From: Frondihabitans sp. Leaf304
Lineage (GTDB): Bacteria > Actinomycetota > Actinomycetes > Actinomycetales > Microbacteriaceae
Length of the DNA stretch: 64,000 nt
Reading direction: 5' to 3'
Assembly (NCBI RefSeq): GCF_001423105.1
Contig: NZ_LMNV01000002.1
Coordinates: 336,744 to 400,743, forward strand
Position 1 is the stretch's first letter, and every line of letters begins with the position of its first letter. The position numbers were made by a program, and so were the translations under genes. This document shows, piece by piece, positions 7,434 to 16,024 of this stretch. The notes beneath the pieces are model-generated. The model was not told where the DNA came from. It did no database searches and saw nothing but the letters and a program-made list of their open reading frames with translations.

Positions 7434-10093
7434 CAGGACCTGAGCGCTTCGACGATGGCGGTGAGTGCGGCCGGGATCGCCGACACATCGGAGCCTCCGC
7501 CCTGAGCGAGGTCGTCTTTACCGCCTCCGCCACCACCGAGGATGCCGGCGGCGGTGCGGGCCAGGAGGCCGGCCTTGGCGCCGGCGTCGCGCGCCGGGGC
7601 GTTGGTCGCCACGATGACCGCTGGCTTGCCCGACACGTCGGCCGCGAGTGCCACGACGGCGGGAACCGAGGATCCGAGACGCTCGCGAACGTTCGTCGCC
7701 AGACTCCGCAGTTCGTCGGCCGACTTCACCTGACCGACGTGTTCTGAGACGACGCGCAATTCGCCCACGGCCGAAGCCTTCTCGACGAGTGCGGGAACGC
7801 GCGTCTGCAGGGCCGCCGCTTCGAACTCGGCGATCCGTTTCTCGGCCGCCTTCAACTGACCGGCGAGGTCGGCGATGCGATCGGGAAGCTGCTCGCGCGG
7901 CGTCTTGAGCGAGGAGGTCAGCTGGTTGACGAGCGAACGCTCGGTGGCGAAGTCGCGGAAGGCGTCGACGCCGACGAGCGACTCGACGCGGCGGTTGGTC
8001 GATCCGATCGATGACTCACCGACGAGGTTGATCAGACCGATTTGCGACGAGTGCGATACGTGGGTGCCGGCGCAGAGCTCGCGCGACCAGGGGCCGCCGA
8101 TGTCGACCATGCGCACCTCCTCGCCGTACTTCTCGCCGAACAGGGCCATGGCTCCGGCCGCGCGCGCTTCGTCGAGCGGGAGGATGCGAGTCGTGACCTC
8201 GAGGTCGTCGCGGATCTTGGAGTTGGCGATGTCTTCGATCTCGCTGCGGGTGCCCGCCGACAGGGGGTTCGACCAGTTGAAGTCGAGGCGCATGTAGCCC
8301 GACTTGTTGTACGAGCCGGCCTGGTGCGCCTCGGGGCCGAGCACCTGCCGCAGGGCGGCGTGGATGAGGTGCGTCGCCGAGTGCGCCTGCGTTGCTCCGC
8401 GACGGTACGTGGGGTCGACCACGCTGGTGGCGGCGTCGCCGACACCGACCTCACCGGATCGCACCTGCACGCGGTGGCTGATGAGGCCCTTGACGGGCTT
8501 CTGCACGTCGAGCACCTCGAGGTCGAACCCGTTGCCGACGATGCTGCCCGCATCGGCCTCCTGGCCACCCGACTCGGCGTAGAGCGAGGTCTCGGCGAGG
8601 ATGACCTCGGCGATGTCGCCGGCCACGGCTCGATCGACCGACTCGCCCCCGACGATCAGGCCCAGGATGCGCGACTCGGTGTTGAGGAAGTCGTAGCCGG
8701 TGAAGACCGTCTCGCCCTGGGCTCGAAAGGCCGAGTAGACGCTGAGGTCGGCGAGGGCCGTCTTGCGCGACTTCGCGTCGGCCTTGGCGCGGGAGCGCTG
8801 CTCCTGCATCAGGGTGTCGAACGCGGTGCGGTCGACGGTGAGGCCGGCCTCTTCGGCGATTTCGAGGGTGAGGTCGATCGGGAACCCGAACGTGTCGTGG
8901 AGAAGGAAGGCGGTGTCGCCCTTGAGCTCCTTCTTGCTGGCGGCGACGGTCTGGTCGACCGCCTCGTCGAGAATCGCGGTGCCGGAGGCCAGGGTGCGGA
9001 GGAAGGTCTCCTCCTCGGCGAAGGCGAGGCGCGAGATGCGGCTGTAGTCGGTCTCGACCTCGGGGTAGGCGGCCTTCATCGCGTCGCGCGAGGCGGCGAA
9101 GAGTTCGGGGAAGGTCGCGCCTTCGACACCGAGCAGGCGCATCGAGCGCACGCTCCGTCGGAGGAGGCGGCGCAGGATGTAGCCGCGGCCCTCGTTCGAC
9201 GGGGTCACGCCATCGCTCATGAGCATCAGCGCGGAGCGGACGTGGTCGGCGATGACGCGCATGCGCACGTCGTCGTCGTGGTCGGCGCCGTAGGCCCGAC
9301 CGGAGAGCTCGGCGGCACGGTCGAGCACGGGGCGCACCTGGTCGATCTCGTACATGTTGTCGACCCCCTGCTTGAGGAAGGCGACTCGTTCGAGACCCAT
9401 GCCGGTGTCGATGTTTTTGTTGGGCAGCTCTCGCACGATGTCGAAGTCGACCTTCGAGCGCACGTTGTCGATCTGGTACTGCATGAACACGAGGTTCCAG
9501 ATCTCGACGTAGCGGTCGTCGTCGGTGGCGGGGCCGCCGTCGATGCCGTAAGCGGGGCCGCGGTCGAAGAAGATCTCGGAGCAGGGGCCGGCAGGGCCCG
9601 GCTGGCCGGTGTGCCAGTAGTTGGTGTCTTTGTCGAGACGCTGGATCTTCTCGTCGGGGAGGCCCGCGATCGACTTCCAGAGGGCGATGGCCTCGTCGTC
9701 GTCTTTGTAGACGGTGACCCACAGGTCTTTCTGGTCGAACCCGAGCCCGCCATCGGCCTCCGGGGTCGTCAGCAGCTCCCACGCGTAGGTGATCGCCTGC
9801 TCTTTGAAGTAGTCGCCGAACGAGAAGTTGCCGTTCATCTGGAAGAAGGTGCCGTGGCGCGGCGTCTTGCCGACCTCTTCGATGTCGTTGGTGCGGATGA
9901 CCTTCTGCACGCTCGTCGCCCGCGGGTACGGCGCCGGCACCAGCCCGGAGAGATACGGGATGAAGGGCACCATGCCGGCCACGACGAAGAGCAGGCTGGG
10001 GTCGTCGCTTACGAGCGAGGCGGACGGCACGACGGTGTGCCCACGGTCGCCGAAGTACTTCAGCCAGCGGTTGCGGATTTCAGCGGTCTGCAT
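7433..10093 (-). CDS. alaS: Alanyl-tRNA synthetase
   Basis: Class II synthetase charging tRNA-Ala, cytoplasmic. Length 886 aa, full size. The N-terminal aminoacylation domain has NGNFSFGDYFK and GMGLERVAF. The editing domain carries the zinc site HSATHLIHA (HxxxH) and CAGTHVSHS, and the C-terminal C-Ala region ends in a Gly-rich GGGGGGK segment as usual. Start ATG at 10093. The small membrane-protein gene lies 61 nt upstream on the same strand, and the stop overlaps the start region of ruvX. Confidence 0.98.
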   Translation of the reverse strand: MQTAEIRNRWLKYFGDRGHTVVPSASLVSDDPSLLFVVAGMVPFIPYLSGLVPAPYPRATSVQKVIRTNDIEEVGKTPRHGTFFQMNGNFSFGDYFKEQAITYAWELLTTPEADGGLGFDQKDLWVTVYKDDDEAIALWKSIAGLPDEKIQRLDKDTNYWHTGQPGPAGPCSEIFFDRGPAYGIDGGPATDDDRYVEIWNLVFMQYQIDNVRSKVDFDIVRELPNKNIDTGMGLERVAFLKQGVDNMYEIDQVRPVLDRAAELSGRAYGADHDDDVRMRVIADHVRSALMLMSDGVTPSNEGRGYILRRLLRRSVRSMRLLGVEGATFPELFAASRDAMKAAYPEVETDYSRISRLAFAEEETFLRTLASGTAILDEAVDQTVAASKKELKGDTAFLLHDTFGFPIDLTLEIAEEAGLTVDRTAFDTLMQEQRSRAKADAKSRKTALADLSVYSAFRAQGETVFTGYDFLNTESRILGLIVGGESVDRAVAGDIAEVILAETSLYAESGGQEADAGSIVGNGFDLEVLDVQKPVKGLISHRVQVRSGEVGVGDAATSVVDPTYRRGATQAHSATHLIHAALRQVLGPEAHQAGSYNKSGYMRLDFNWSNPLSAGTRSEIEDIANSKIRDDLEVTTRILPLDEARAAGAMALFGEKYGEEVRMVDIGGPWSRELCAGTHVSHSSQIGLINLVGESSIGSTNRRVESLVGVDAFRDFATERSLVNQLTSSLKTPREQLPDRIADLAGQLKAAEKRIAEFEAAALQTRVPALVEKASAVGELRVVSEHVGQVKSADELRSLATNVRERLGSSVPAVVALAADVSGKPAVIVATNAPARDAGAKAGLLARTAAGILGGGGGGKDDLAQGGGSDVSAIPAALTAIVEALRS

Positions 10094-10154
10094 GGTGGTC
10101 TCTCAGATCTGGTGTGTCGGAGTCGCTGGTGCGTCGGATACGAGGCGCGACGGA

Positions 10155-10337
10155 TCAGTCGCGATCGCGCAGTTCGGCCTCGCGGCTGCGATAGCCATCG
10201 GCCACGGCCGTGGAGAAACGCGACAGGCGGCTGTCGAGACCCGTGAAGAACTCCCGACCGGCCGGTGTCTGGTTGACCTTGTGAGCCACGACGAAGCCCA
10301 GGGCGGTGCCGACGAGCAGGAAGAACAGGGATTTCAC
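10155..10337 (-). CDS. Small single-span membrane protein upstream of alaS
   Basis: Sixty residues from a GTG at 10337, preceded by a strong AAGGAGCTCC ribosome site. A longer frame running upstream from there has no such site and would read through the rpsD terminator. One hydrophobic segment (residues 4-19) is followed by a polar helix ending in R, E and D residues. The arrangement resembles YtxH-like small proteins, but I do not recognise a named family. The gene heads the alaS-ruvX-mltG-aro run; its function is unknown. Confidence 0.7.
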   Translation of the reverse strand: MKSLFFLLVGTALGFVVAHKVNQTPAGREFFTGLDSRLSRFSTAVADGYRSREAELRDRD

Positions 10338-10387
10338 GGTTGGAGCTCCTTCGAATGGACTGCCGTCAATCCTACCGAGATGCAGAA

Positions 10388-10420
10388 AGGGAGCAGACCG
10401 CGCGAGGCGGGCTGCTCCCT
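10388..10420 (-). terminator. Probable terminator of rpsD
   Basis: AGGGAGCAG (10388-10396) and CTGCTCCCT (10412-10420) form a nine-pair stem extended by GC pairs. Read on the minus strand it is followed by TTTCTGCA, a weak U-rich stretch. It lies 54 nt after the rpsD stop and before the small membrane gene. Confidence 0.65.
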
Positions 10421-10473
10421 GTCTGTGGAGAGGCTCTCCCTGTGGAGGAGGAGAAGCCGGGTGAAGAAAGGGT

Positions 10474-11103
10474 CTAGCGGGCGGCGTAGTACTCGACGAC
10501 CAGCTGGACTTCACAGGTCACGGGGACCTCGACGCGCTTCGGGCGACGAACGAGCTTCGCCTGCAGCTTGTCGATCTCGACCTCGAGGTACGCGGGAAGC
10601 TTGGGGAGGACGTCCACGTGACCACCGGCGGCGGCGACCTGGAAAGGCTCCATCGACTCCGACTTCGGCTTGACGTGCATCATCTGGCCCGGCTTGACGC
10701 GGAACGAGGGACGGTCGACGAGCTTGCCGTCGACGAGGATGTGACGGTGAACGATCATCTGGCGAGCCTGAGCCGTGGTGCGGGCGAAGCCGGCACGCAG
10801 GATCAGCGCGTCGAGACGCGTCTCGAGGAGCTCGACGAGGTTCTCACCGGTCAGGCCCTTGGCCTTGCGGGCCTCTTCGAAGACGATCTTGAGCTGAGCT
10901 TCGCGGATGCCGTACTGGGCACGCAGACGCTGCTTCTCGCGGAGACGGACGGCGTAGTCGCTGTCGGTCTTGCGCTTGGTGCGGCCGTGCTCACCGGGAG
11001 CGTAAGGACGCTTCTCGAGGTAGCGGGCGGCCTTCGGGGTCAGCGCGATGCCGAGGGCACGCGACAGACGGGTCTTGCTGCGGGTACGTGACTTAGTGGA
11101 CAC
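10474..11103 (-). CDS. rpsD: 30S ribosomal protein S4
   Basis: Primary 16S rRNA-binding protein and assembly initiator of the small subunit. Length 209 aa from the GTG at 11103 (STKSRTRSKTRLSRALG), the usual size; a longer frame upstream is not credible, since an AGGAAGGG ribosome site lies just before this GTG. The S4 RNA-binding domain follows (RLDALILRAGFARTTAQARQMIVHRHILVDG). The N-terminal zinc-binding cysteines found in many S4 proteins are absent (C-minus type). About 205 nt without a gene lie between this start and rarA, room for a promoter and leader, but I see no recognisable S4 operator there. Confidence 0.97.
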   Translation of the reverse strand: MSTKSRTRSKTRLSRALGIALTPKAARYLEKRPYAPGEHGRTKRKTDSDYAVRLREKQRLRAQYGIREAQLKIVFEEARKAKGLTGENLVELLETRLDALILRAGFARTTAQARQMIVHRHILVDGKLVDRPSFRVKPGQMMHVKPKSESMEPFQVAAAGGHVDVLPKLPAYLEVEIDKLQAKLVRRPKRVEVPVTCEVQLVVEYYAAR

Positions 11104-11308
11104 GGTTCCCTTCCTTGTCGAAAATGGAAATGAAATGAGCGTCAAGCGCGCGAGCGCCGGCGTTCGTAACAAGAGGGGTGATCGCCGCGGTGGTCGACCG
11201 GCTACAGGTCGTCTCACCTTGATCAGGACGTCTTCCGCAGCCGCGCTTCGACGCCCTGAATACAGGCAACCGTTCAAGCTTACATGGAGAGAGGGACGAG
11301 TGGGAGCA

Positions 11309-12763
11309 TTAGTGCCCCCGCGTGATTCTCCGCAGCTTCTCGAGCCTGGCCGTCACGTCTCGCTCGTTGCCGTTGCTCGTGGGGTCGTAGTAGCTGCGCC
11401 CCACCAGCTCGTCGGGGAGGTACTGCTGCTCGACGACGCCGAACTCGGAGTCGTGGGCGTACTTGTAGCCCTTGCCGTGGCCGAGCCGTTTGGCGCCCGG
11501 GTAGTGCGCGTCGCGCAGGTGCTTCGGCACGCGGCCGGCTTTGCCGGCTCGCACGTCGGCGATGGCCTGATCGATGCCGAGGTAGGAGCGGTTGGATTTG
11601 GGAGCGGTCGCGAGGTAGACCACGGCCTCAGCCAACGGGATGCGGCCCTCGGGCATGCCGATCATCTGCACCGCATCGGCCGCGGCCATCGCGATGAGGA
11701 GGGCCTGCGGGTCGGCCATCCCGATGTCTTCCGAGGCCGAGACGATGATGCGCCGGGCGATGAACCGAGGATCCTCCCCGGCCTCGATCATCCTGGCCAG
11801 ATAGTGGAGTGCGGCGTCGACGTCGCTCCCCCGCACCGACTTGATGAAGGCCGAGATGACGTCGTAGTGCTCGTCGCCGTTGCGGTCGTATCGGAGCAGG
11901 GCCCGATCAACAGACTGCGCGACGAGCTCGGAGGTGATGAGCGGGGCCGAGCCGGACTGCGGGTCGGTGTCGTCGCGGGGCCGGGCTGGATCCTTGTCGT
12001 CGTCTCCGTCGTCGGCCTCCTCGGCCTCCTCGTCGTCGTCTTCGTCGAGGTCGTCGACCGAGCCCGAAGCGGCCTCGACGTCGGCCATGGCCCAGGCGGA
12101 CTGCGCCGACGCCTCGAGGGCCGTCAGCGCACGGCGGGCATCGCCCGAGGCGAGACGCACGATCATCGCGAGGGCGTCGTCGTCGAGAGTGACGCTGTCG
12201 TCGAGGCCCCTGGGGTCGCGGACGGCGCGTCGCACCAGCTCGGCGAGGTCGTCGTCGCTCAGCTGCTCGAGGGTGAGGAGAAGCGACCGGGAGAGGAGCG
12301 GTGTGATGACGGAGAACGAGGGATTCTCGGTCGTCGCGGCGATGAGGATGATCCAGCCGTTCTCGACCCCGGGAAGCAGAGCGTCTTGCTGCGCCTTGGT
12401 GAAGCGGTGGATCTCGTCGAGGAACAGGACGGTCGTCGTGCCGTAGAGATCGCGGTTGGTGAGCGCCTTCTCCATCACCTGGCGGACGTCTTTGACACCC
12501 GCGGTGACGGCCGAGAGCTCGACGAACTGTCGGCCCGAGCTGTGGGCGACCGCCTGCGCGAGAGTCGTCTTACCCGTGCCGGGCGGACCCCACAGGATGA
12601 CCGAGACGGCACCCGACTCGCCGGAGGTGTCGGACGCCAGCTGCACCAGCGGCGAACCCGGTCGCAGCAGGTGCTTCTGGCCGGCGACCTCGTCGAGGCT
12701 GGTGGGGCGCATGCGGACGGCCAGAGGGGTGGAACTCTGCCGCACGCGCGAAAGCGGGCTCAT
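11309..12763 (-). CDS. rarA: Replication-associated recombination protein A (RarA/MgsA) ATPase
   Basis: AAA+ ATPase related to clamp loaders and RuvB, acting at stalled replication forks. Length 484 aa. Walker [10 protein letters not shown] is at residues 59-67 and Walker B LFLDEIH near 113-119. The C-terminal region includes the MgsA tetramerisation segments ([12 protein letters not shown] and [11 protein letters not shown]). Residues about 229-273 (11945-12079) are an insert rich in Asp and Glu that the usual 410-440 residue proteins lack; it sits between the AAA+ lid and the C-terminal helical domain. The start ATG is preceded at 8 nt by TAGCAT. Confidence 0.95.
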   Translation of the reverse strand: MSPLSRVRQSSTPLAVRMRPTSLDEVAGQKHLLRPGSPLVQLASDTSGESGAVSVILWGPPGTGKTTLAQAVAHSSGRQFVELSAVTAGVKDVRQVMEKALTNRDLYGTTTVLFLDEIHRFTKAQQDALLPGVENGWIILIAATTENPSFSVITPLLSRSLLLTLEQLSDDDLAELVRRAVRDPRGLDDSVTLDDDALAMIVRLASGDARRALTALEASAQSAWAMADVEAASGSVDDLDEDDDEEAEEADDGDDDKDPARPRDDTDPQSGSAPLITSELVAQSVDRALLRYDRNGDEHYDVISAFIKSVRGSDVDAALHYLARMIEAGEDPRFIARRIIVSASEDIGMADPQALLIAMAAADAVQMIGMPEGRIPLAEAVVYLATAPKSNRSYLGIDQAIADVRAGKAGRVPKHLRDAHYPGAKRLGHGKGYKYAHDSEFGVVEQQYLPDELVGRSYYDPTSNGNERDVTARLEKLRRITRGH

Positions 12764-12771
12764 GAGAACTC

Positions 12772-12777
12772 ATGCTA
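12772..12777 (-). promoter_or_regulatory. -10 hexamer TAGCAT before rarA
   Basis: TAGCAT on the minus strand followed by 8 nt and then the rarA ATG. No Shine-Dalgarno is visible, so the transcript is probably leaderless. Confidence 0.45.
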
Positions 12778-12886
12778 GACCGGACCCCCGACACCGCCTG
12801 CCGTGGTCGGAGCCGCTCCTCCGTTACAGTTCAGGCTGAACCTGCTTCACGCTCCTCCGGGGGCGCCAGCTCATTCTGGAGGATCC

Positions 12887-13666
12887 GTGGCACCGAGCAA
12901 GAACGACCGTGAAGCCCGTGAGCGGCTGAGGCGCTACACCGCCCGTCAGCAGGTCTACGGGGTGCAGACCAAGCGTCGGTTCCGTGACAACGTTGCGGCG
13001 ATCATCGCCGTCGTGCTCGTGGGCGCTCTCGGAACGGGCGCGCAGATCGTCTACTCCCGGGGTGGGTTCTCCCCCGCATCGACGGCAGCTTCGTCGCCGT
13101 CCGCTTCGGCGTCTGCCGCCTCCGCCGTGCCGTCGAAGAGCATCGCCGAAGACCGCACCTGGACGGGCTCGCTGAAGCTCAACTCGAACGTGACGCTGGG
13201 CATCGAACTCGACGGCGCGAAGGCGCCTCAGGCGACCAGCGTGCTCGTGACCCTGATCAAGAAGAACTTCTACGAGGGCACGCACTGCTGGCGGATGAGC
13301 AACGGCAGCGGCGCCAAGTTCCTCCAGTGCGGTGCGACCAAGGCCGATGGCACGGGCGACGACGGCTACCAGTTCGGCCCTCTCGAGAACGTGCCCGCCG
13401 ACTCCGTGTATAAGACCGGCGTCATCGCCATGGCGCGGGCCTCGACGGCCGACTCCCAGGCCACGCAGTTCTTCATCGTCTACGGCCCCACGACCCTCAA
13501 CGGGACGACCGGCGGGTACACGGTGGTCGGCAAAGTGACCTCCGGCCTGTCGTCGATGGAGAAGAACATCACCGATAAGGGCCTGACCCCCGCAGATTCG
13601 GCGAATAGCCCGACGGACGGCGCGCCCAAGGTCGCGACGACGATCACCGCCGCCACCATCAAGTAG
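12887..13666 (+). CDS. Membrane-anchored cyclophilin-type peptidyl-prolyl isomerase
   Basis: Length 259 aa from a GTG at 12887 with GGAGG four bases upstream. A charged cytoplasmic head (about 40 residues) is followed by a single membrane segment (about 44-62), an Ala/Ser-rich linker and an extracytoplasmic cyclophilin domain from about residue 85. The cyclophilin core is diverged but readable: FYEGTHCWRM retains the active-site Arg, KFLQCGA holds Phe and Gln, and FFIVYG and GYTVVGKV follow. Such N-terminally anchored cyclophilins are common in Actinobacteria next to rel and DUF349 genes, as here. It probably folds secreted proteins. Confidence 0.88.
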   Translation: MAPSKNDREARERLRRYTARQQVYGVQTKRRFRDNVAAIIAVVLVGALGTGAQIVYSRGGFSPASTAASSPSASASAASAVPSKSIAEDRTWTGSLKLNSNVTLGIELDGAKAPQATSVLVTLIKKNFYEGTHCWRMSNGSGAKFLQCGATKADGTGDDGYQFGPLENVPADSVYKTGVIAMARASTADSQATQFFIVYGPTTLNGTTGGYTVVGKVTSGLSSMEKNITDKGLTPADSANSPTDGAPKVATTITAATIK

Positions 13667-13772
13667 CTTCATTCCAAGGCTCCGCCCAGGCTTCGCGTCT
13701 GTGCAATAGGCTGAACATCCATCGCGAGAGGCTGATGGACCTCACCGACGAGACACGCAGCAAGGTGGAATT

Positions 13773-15002
13773 GTGGCTACGAACGATCAGGCGCCCTGGG
13801 GCCGAGTCGATGACGACGGGACGGTCTACGTCCGACAGGCCGATGGCGAACGCGCCGTCGGCCAGTACCCCGACGCGACCCCCGAAGAGGCACTCGCCTA
13901 CTACGAACGCAAGTTCACCGAGCTCGCCGGTCAGGTGACGCTCCTCGAGCAGCGCGTCAAGCGGGGTGCCAGCGCCTCCGACGTCTCGAAAGCGGTCGGC
14001 CACCTCAAAGAGGCCTTGGCCGAGCCCAGTGCAGTCGGCGACATCGATGCCCTGCGCACTCGAGTCGCCGCTCTCGACACGACGGTCGTCGAACTGACCC
14101 AGCAGCAGAGCGCTGAAGCGCAGGCCGCTCAGGCGGAGGCCGTCGCGTACCGCACGGCTCTCGTCGTCGAAGCCGAGGCATTGGCGGCTCAGGATCCCGC
14201 GCGGGTCCAGTGGAAACAGGTCACCGCCTCCGTCGACGACATCTTCTCGCGCTGGCAGAAGCACCAGCAAGACGGCCCGCGCATTCCCAAGGGCGAGGGC
14301 AACGACCTGTGGAAGCGCTTCCGCGCGGCCCGCTCGACGATCGACACGCACCGTAAAGCCTTCTACGCCGAGCTCGACTCGGTGCACCGTGACGCCCGAA
14401 GCCGCAAGCAGGCTCTGGTGGAGCGAGCCGAAGAACTGGCGCCGAAGGGTGCCGACGGCATTCCCACCTACCGCCAGCTGCTCGACGACTGGAAGCGCGC
14501 CGGCCGCGCTGGCAAGAAGTACGACGACGCTCTCTGGGCCCGATTCAAAGCTGCGGGCGACGTGCTCTACGGGGCGAAGACCGCCCTCGTCGCGCAAGAC
14601 GAAGAAGAGTACAGCGCCAACCTCGAGGCGAAGAACGCCCTGCTCGACGAGGGCCAGGCGATCCTCGCGCTCACCGACCGGGTTGCGGCTCGCGACGCCC
14701 TGATCTCTCTGCAGCAGCGCTTCGACGACATCGGTCGGGTTCCGCGCGAGCAGGTCCGTCCCGTCGAAGACCGCCTCCGCAAGATCGAGACGCACGTTCG
14801 CACCCTCGACGAAGAGTTCTGGCAGAAGAACAATCCGGAGCGCAAGGCTCGCTCCGAGGGTCTCGCTGGCCAGCTGCAGAGTGCCATCGCGAAGCTCGAG
14901 ACCGAGCTCGAGGCGGCACAGGCCTCAGGCGACAAGCGTGCTATCAAAGACGCTCAGGAGGCGCTCGACGCCCGTCGCGTCTGGTTGGACGCGCTCGGCT
15001 AG
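13773..15002 (+). CDS. DUF349 repeat protein
   Basis: Length 409 aa from a GTG, with AAGGTGG just upstream. The N-terminus has a short beta-like segment (WGRVDDDGTVYVRQADGERAVGQYPD), then a long helical region rich in A, E, K and R, with DUF349-type repeats containing W-K-x-h-A...D-L-W-K-R-F-R-A (for example near residues 145-190, 220-265 and 290-355). DUF349 proteins are cytoplasmic and their biochemical role is not settled; in actinobacteria they usually sit beside rel and a cyclophilin, as here. No membrane segment or catalytic motif is visible. Confidence 0.88.
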   Translation: MATNDQAPWGRVDDDGTVYVRQADGERAVGQYPDATPEEALAYYERKFTELAGQVTLLEQRVKRGASASDVSKAVGHLKEALAEPSAVGDIDALRTRVAALDTTVVELTQQQSAEAQAAQAEAVAYRTALVVEAEALAAQDPARVQWKQVTASVDDIFSRWQKHQQDGPRIPKGEGNDLWKRFRAARSTIDTHRKAFYAELDSVHRDARSRKQALVERAEELAPKGADGIPTYRQLLDDWKRAGRAGKKYDDALWARFKAAGDVLYGAKTALVAQDEEEYSANLEAKNALLDEGQAILALTDRVAARDALISLQQRFDDIGRVPREQVRPVEDRLRKIETHVRTLDEEFWQKNNPERKARSEGLAGQLQSAIAKLETELEAAQASGDKRAIKDAQEALDARRVWLDALG

Positions 15003-15030
15003 ACCTCGCCATCGTCTCGGGCCCTGCTAA

Positions 15031-15081
15031 TCGGCTCAGACCCTCGTTGTCGGCTCAGACCCTCGTTGTCGGCTCAGACCC
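15031..15081. repeat. 19-bp tandem repeat, 2.7 copies
   Basis: The unit TCGGCTCAGACCCTCGTTG occurs at 15031-15049 and 15050-15068, and its first 13 bases again at 15069-15081, where it becomes the left arm of the adjoining palindrome. It lies just after the DUF349 stop. The repeat suggests local duplication of hairpin-arm sequence. Confidence 0.9.
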
Positions 15082-15107
15082 GTGTCCTAGGACGCGGGTC
15101 TGTGCCG
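15070..15107 (+). terminator. Near-perfect 38-bp palindrome after the DUF349 gene
   Basis: CGGCTCAGACCCG and CGGGTCTGTGCCG flank the palindrome GTCCTAGGAC; only two base pairs mismatch over the whole 38 bp. There is no U-tract. It lies 68 nt after the stop of the DUF349 gene and 185 nt before the next gene, so a terminator or transcript-end stabiliser is the simplest reading. Confidence 0.5.
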
Positions 15108-15291
15108 GCTAGGCGTGTCTGTGCCGTCTTCAGGGGGCTATGCCGCCTTGAAGGGTCGGTGCCGCTCGGGCCGTCGTGCGCGACTCGGCGGGCGCGTGGG
15201 TCGGGCCTCCACCGCGCCGGGACGGCCAGCGGCTCTCCACAGATCGGGGCTGCCGCGGATCCTCGTCGTCTCGTTCGCCGAGGCTGGAGCC

Positions 15292-15873
15292 ATGACCACC
15301 TCGCTTCCGTCCGTTCTCACCACCGCAGAGCTCCCCTCCGTCGAGTTACAGGCCGCCGCCCTCGACGGAGACGTGTTTCCCCTCGATCGGGCGTTCTGCT
15401 CGATTGCCGAATTCGATGTTCCGTGGCGGCGGGCGCTGGCGCTCGCACCGCGAGTGACTCCCGCGGCGGTGGCCGTGCGCCTGACTGCGGCCTGGGTCTG
15501 GGGCGCGATTGCCGAAGCGCCGTGGGAGGTGGAGGTCTTGACGCACGGGCATAGGGTGCGCGACTTCGCTGACGAGATCGTCGACTTCGGGCCGATCCGG
15601 GTGACCACGCCGGCTCGCACGCTCGTCGACCTCGCGCGCGCCGACGTGTGGGACGCCCGGGTGGCGCTTGCGGCCCGTCGGCTCGCTGAAGAGCACCACC
15701 TGACCGCAAACGACATCCGCGCCGTGCTCTCGCGATCGACGCATCTGCCGTACCGGCGGCGAGCGGAGGATCGGCTCGGCTCGGCGGGCTGGGCCTCACG
15801 CCGGGCCGCGACTGTGCCTGACGGCGGGCCGCGGCTGTGCCTGAATTCAGGAACGGTCGGGCGCGGATCCTGA
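15292..15873 (+). CDS. AbiEi-like antitoxin-domain protein, orphan
   Basis: Length 193 aa from the ATG at 15292; a longer frame begins at 15115, but that stretch is repeat-rich and lacks coding character. The N-terminal block LTTAELPSVELQAAALDGDVFPLD and the later RVTTPARTLVDLAR segment match the pattern of the AbiEi-type (type IV antitoxin) family that is common in this lineage, usually as orphans. No AbiEii nucleotidyltransferase lies beside it. The last 30 or so residues are translated from a 19-bp tandem repeat and are probably not conserved. The family call is from pattern memory only; function unknown. Confidence 0.5.
   Translation: MTTSLPSVLTTAELPSVELQAAALDGDVFPLDRAFCSIAEFDVPWRRALALAPRVTPAAVAVRLTAAWVWGAIAEAPWEVEVLTHGHRVRDFADEIVDFGPIRVTTPARTLVDLARADVWDARVALAARRLAEEHHLTANDIRAVLSRSTHLPYRRRAEDRLGSAGWASRRAATVPDGGPRLCLNSGTVGRGS
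15803..15844. repeat. Two 19-bp direct repeats at the 3' end of the AbiEi-like gene
   Basis: GGGCCGCGACTGTGCCTGA (15803-15821) recurs with one change at 15826-15844, a 23-bp period. The copies overlap the C-terminal codons of the AbiEi-like frame. Confidence 0.85.
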
Positions 15874-16024
15874 ACAAAGAAGTGTCGAGGCCCGAGGCTC
15901 CTGACTGACGTGCATCAGAGGCCTGCTACTCCTTCGTCGAGGAGCGCGAGTCCTTAGTTCAGGAGCCCAAGACCCAACGAGCCTAGGAGCCGACGAGCCC
16001 CAGGATCCGCGACACCCCGCTCGC

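Noticed and set aside
8042-10246. Long open frame (734 codons) antisense to alaS
   Set aside because: High-GC codon bias in alaS opens the opposite strand. The translation is a V, G, D, E, R-rich string with no recognisable motif, and alaS itself is fully conserved.
15003-16024. Possible defence island or small genomic island around the AbiEi-like gene
   Set aside because: No integrase, tRNA target, toxin partner or clear composition break; neighbours are core genes.
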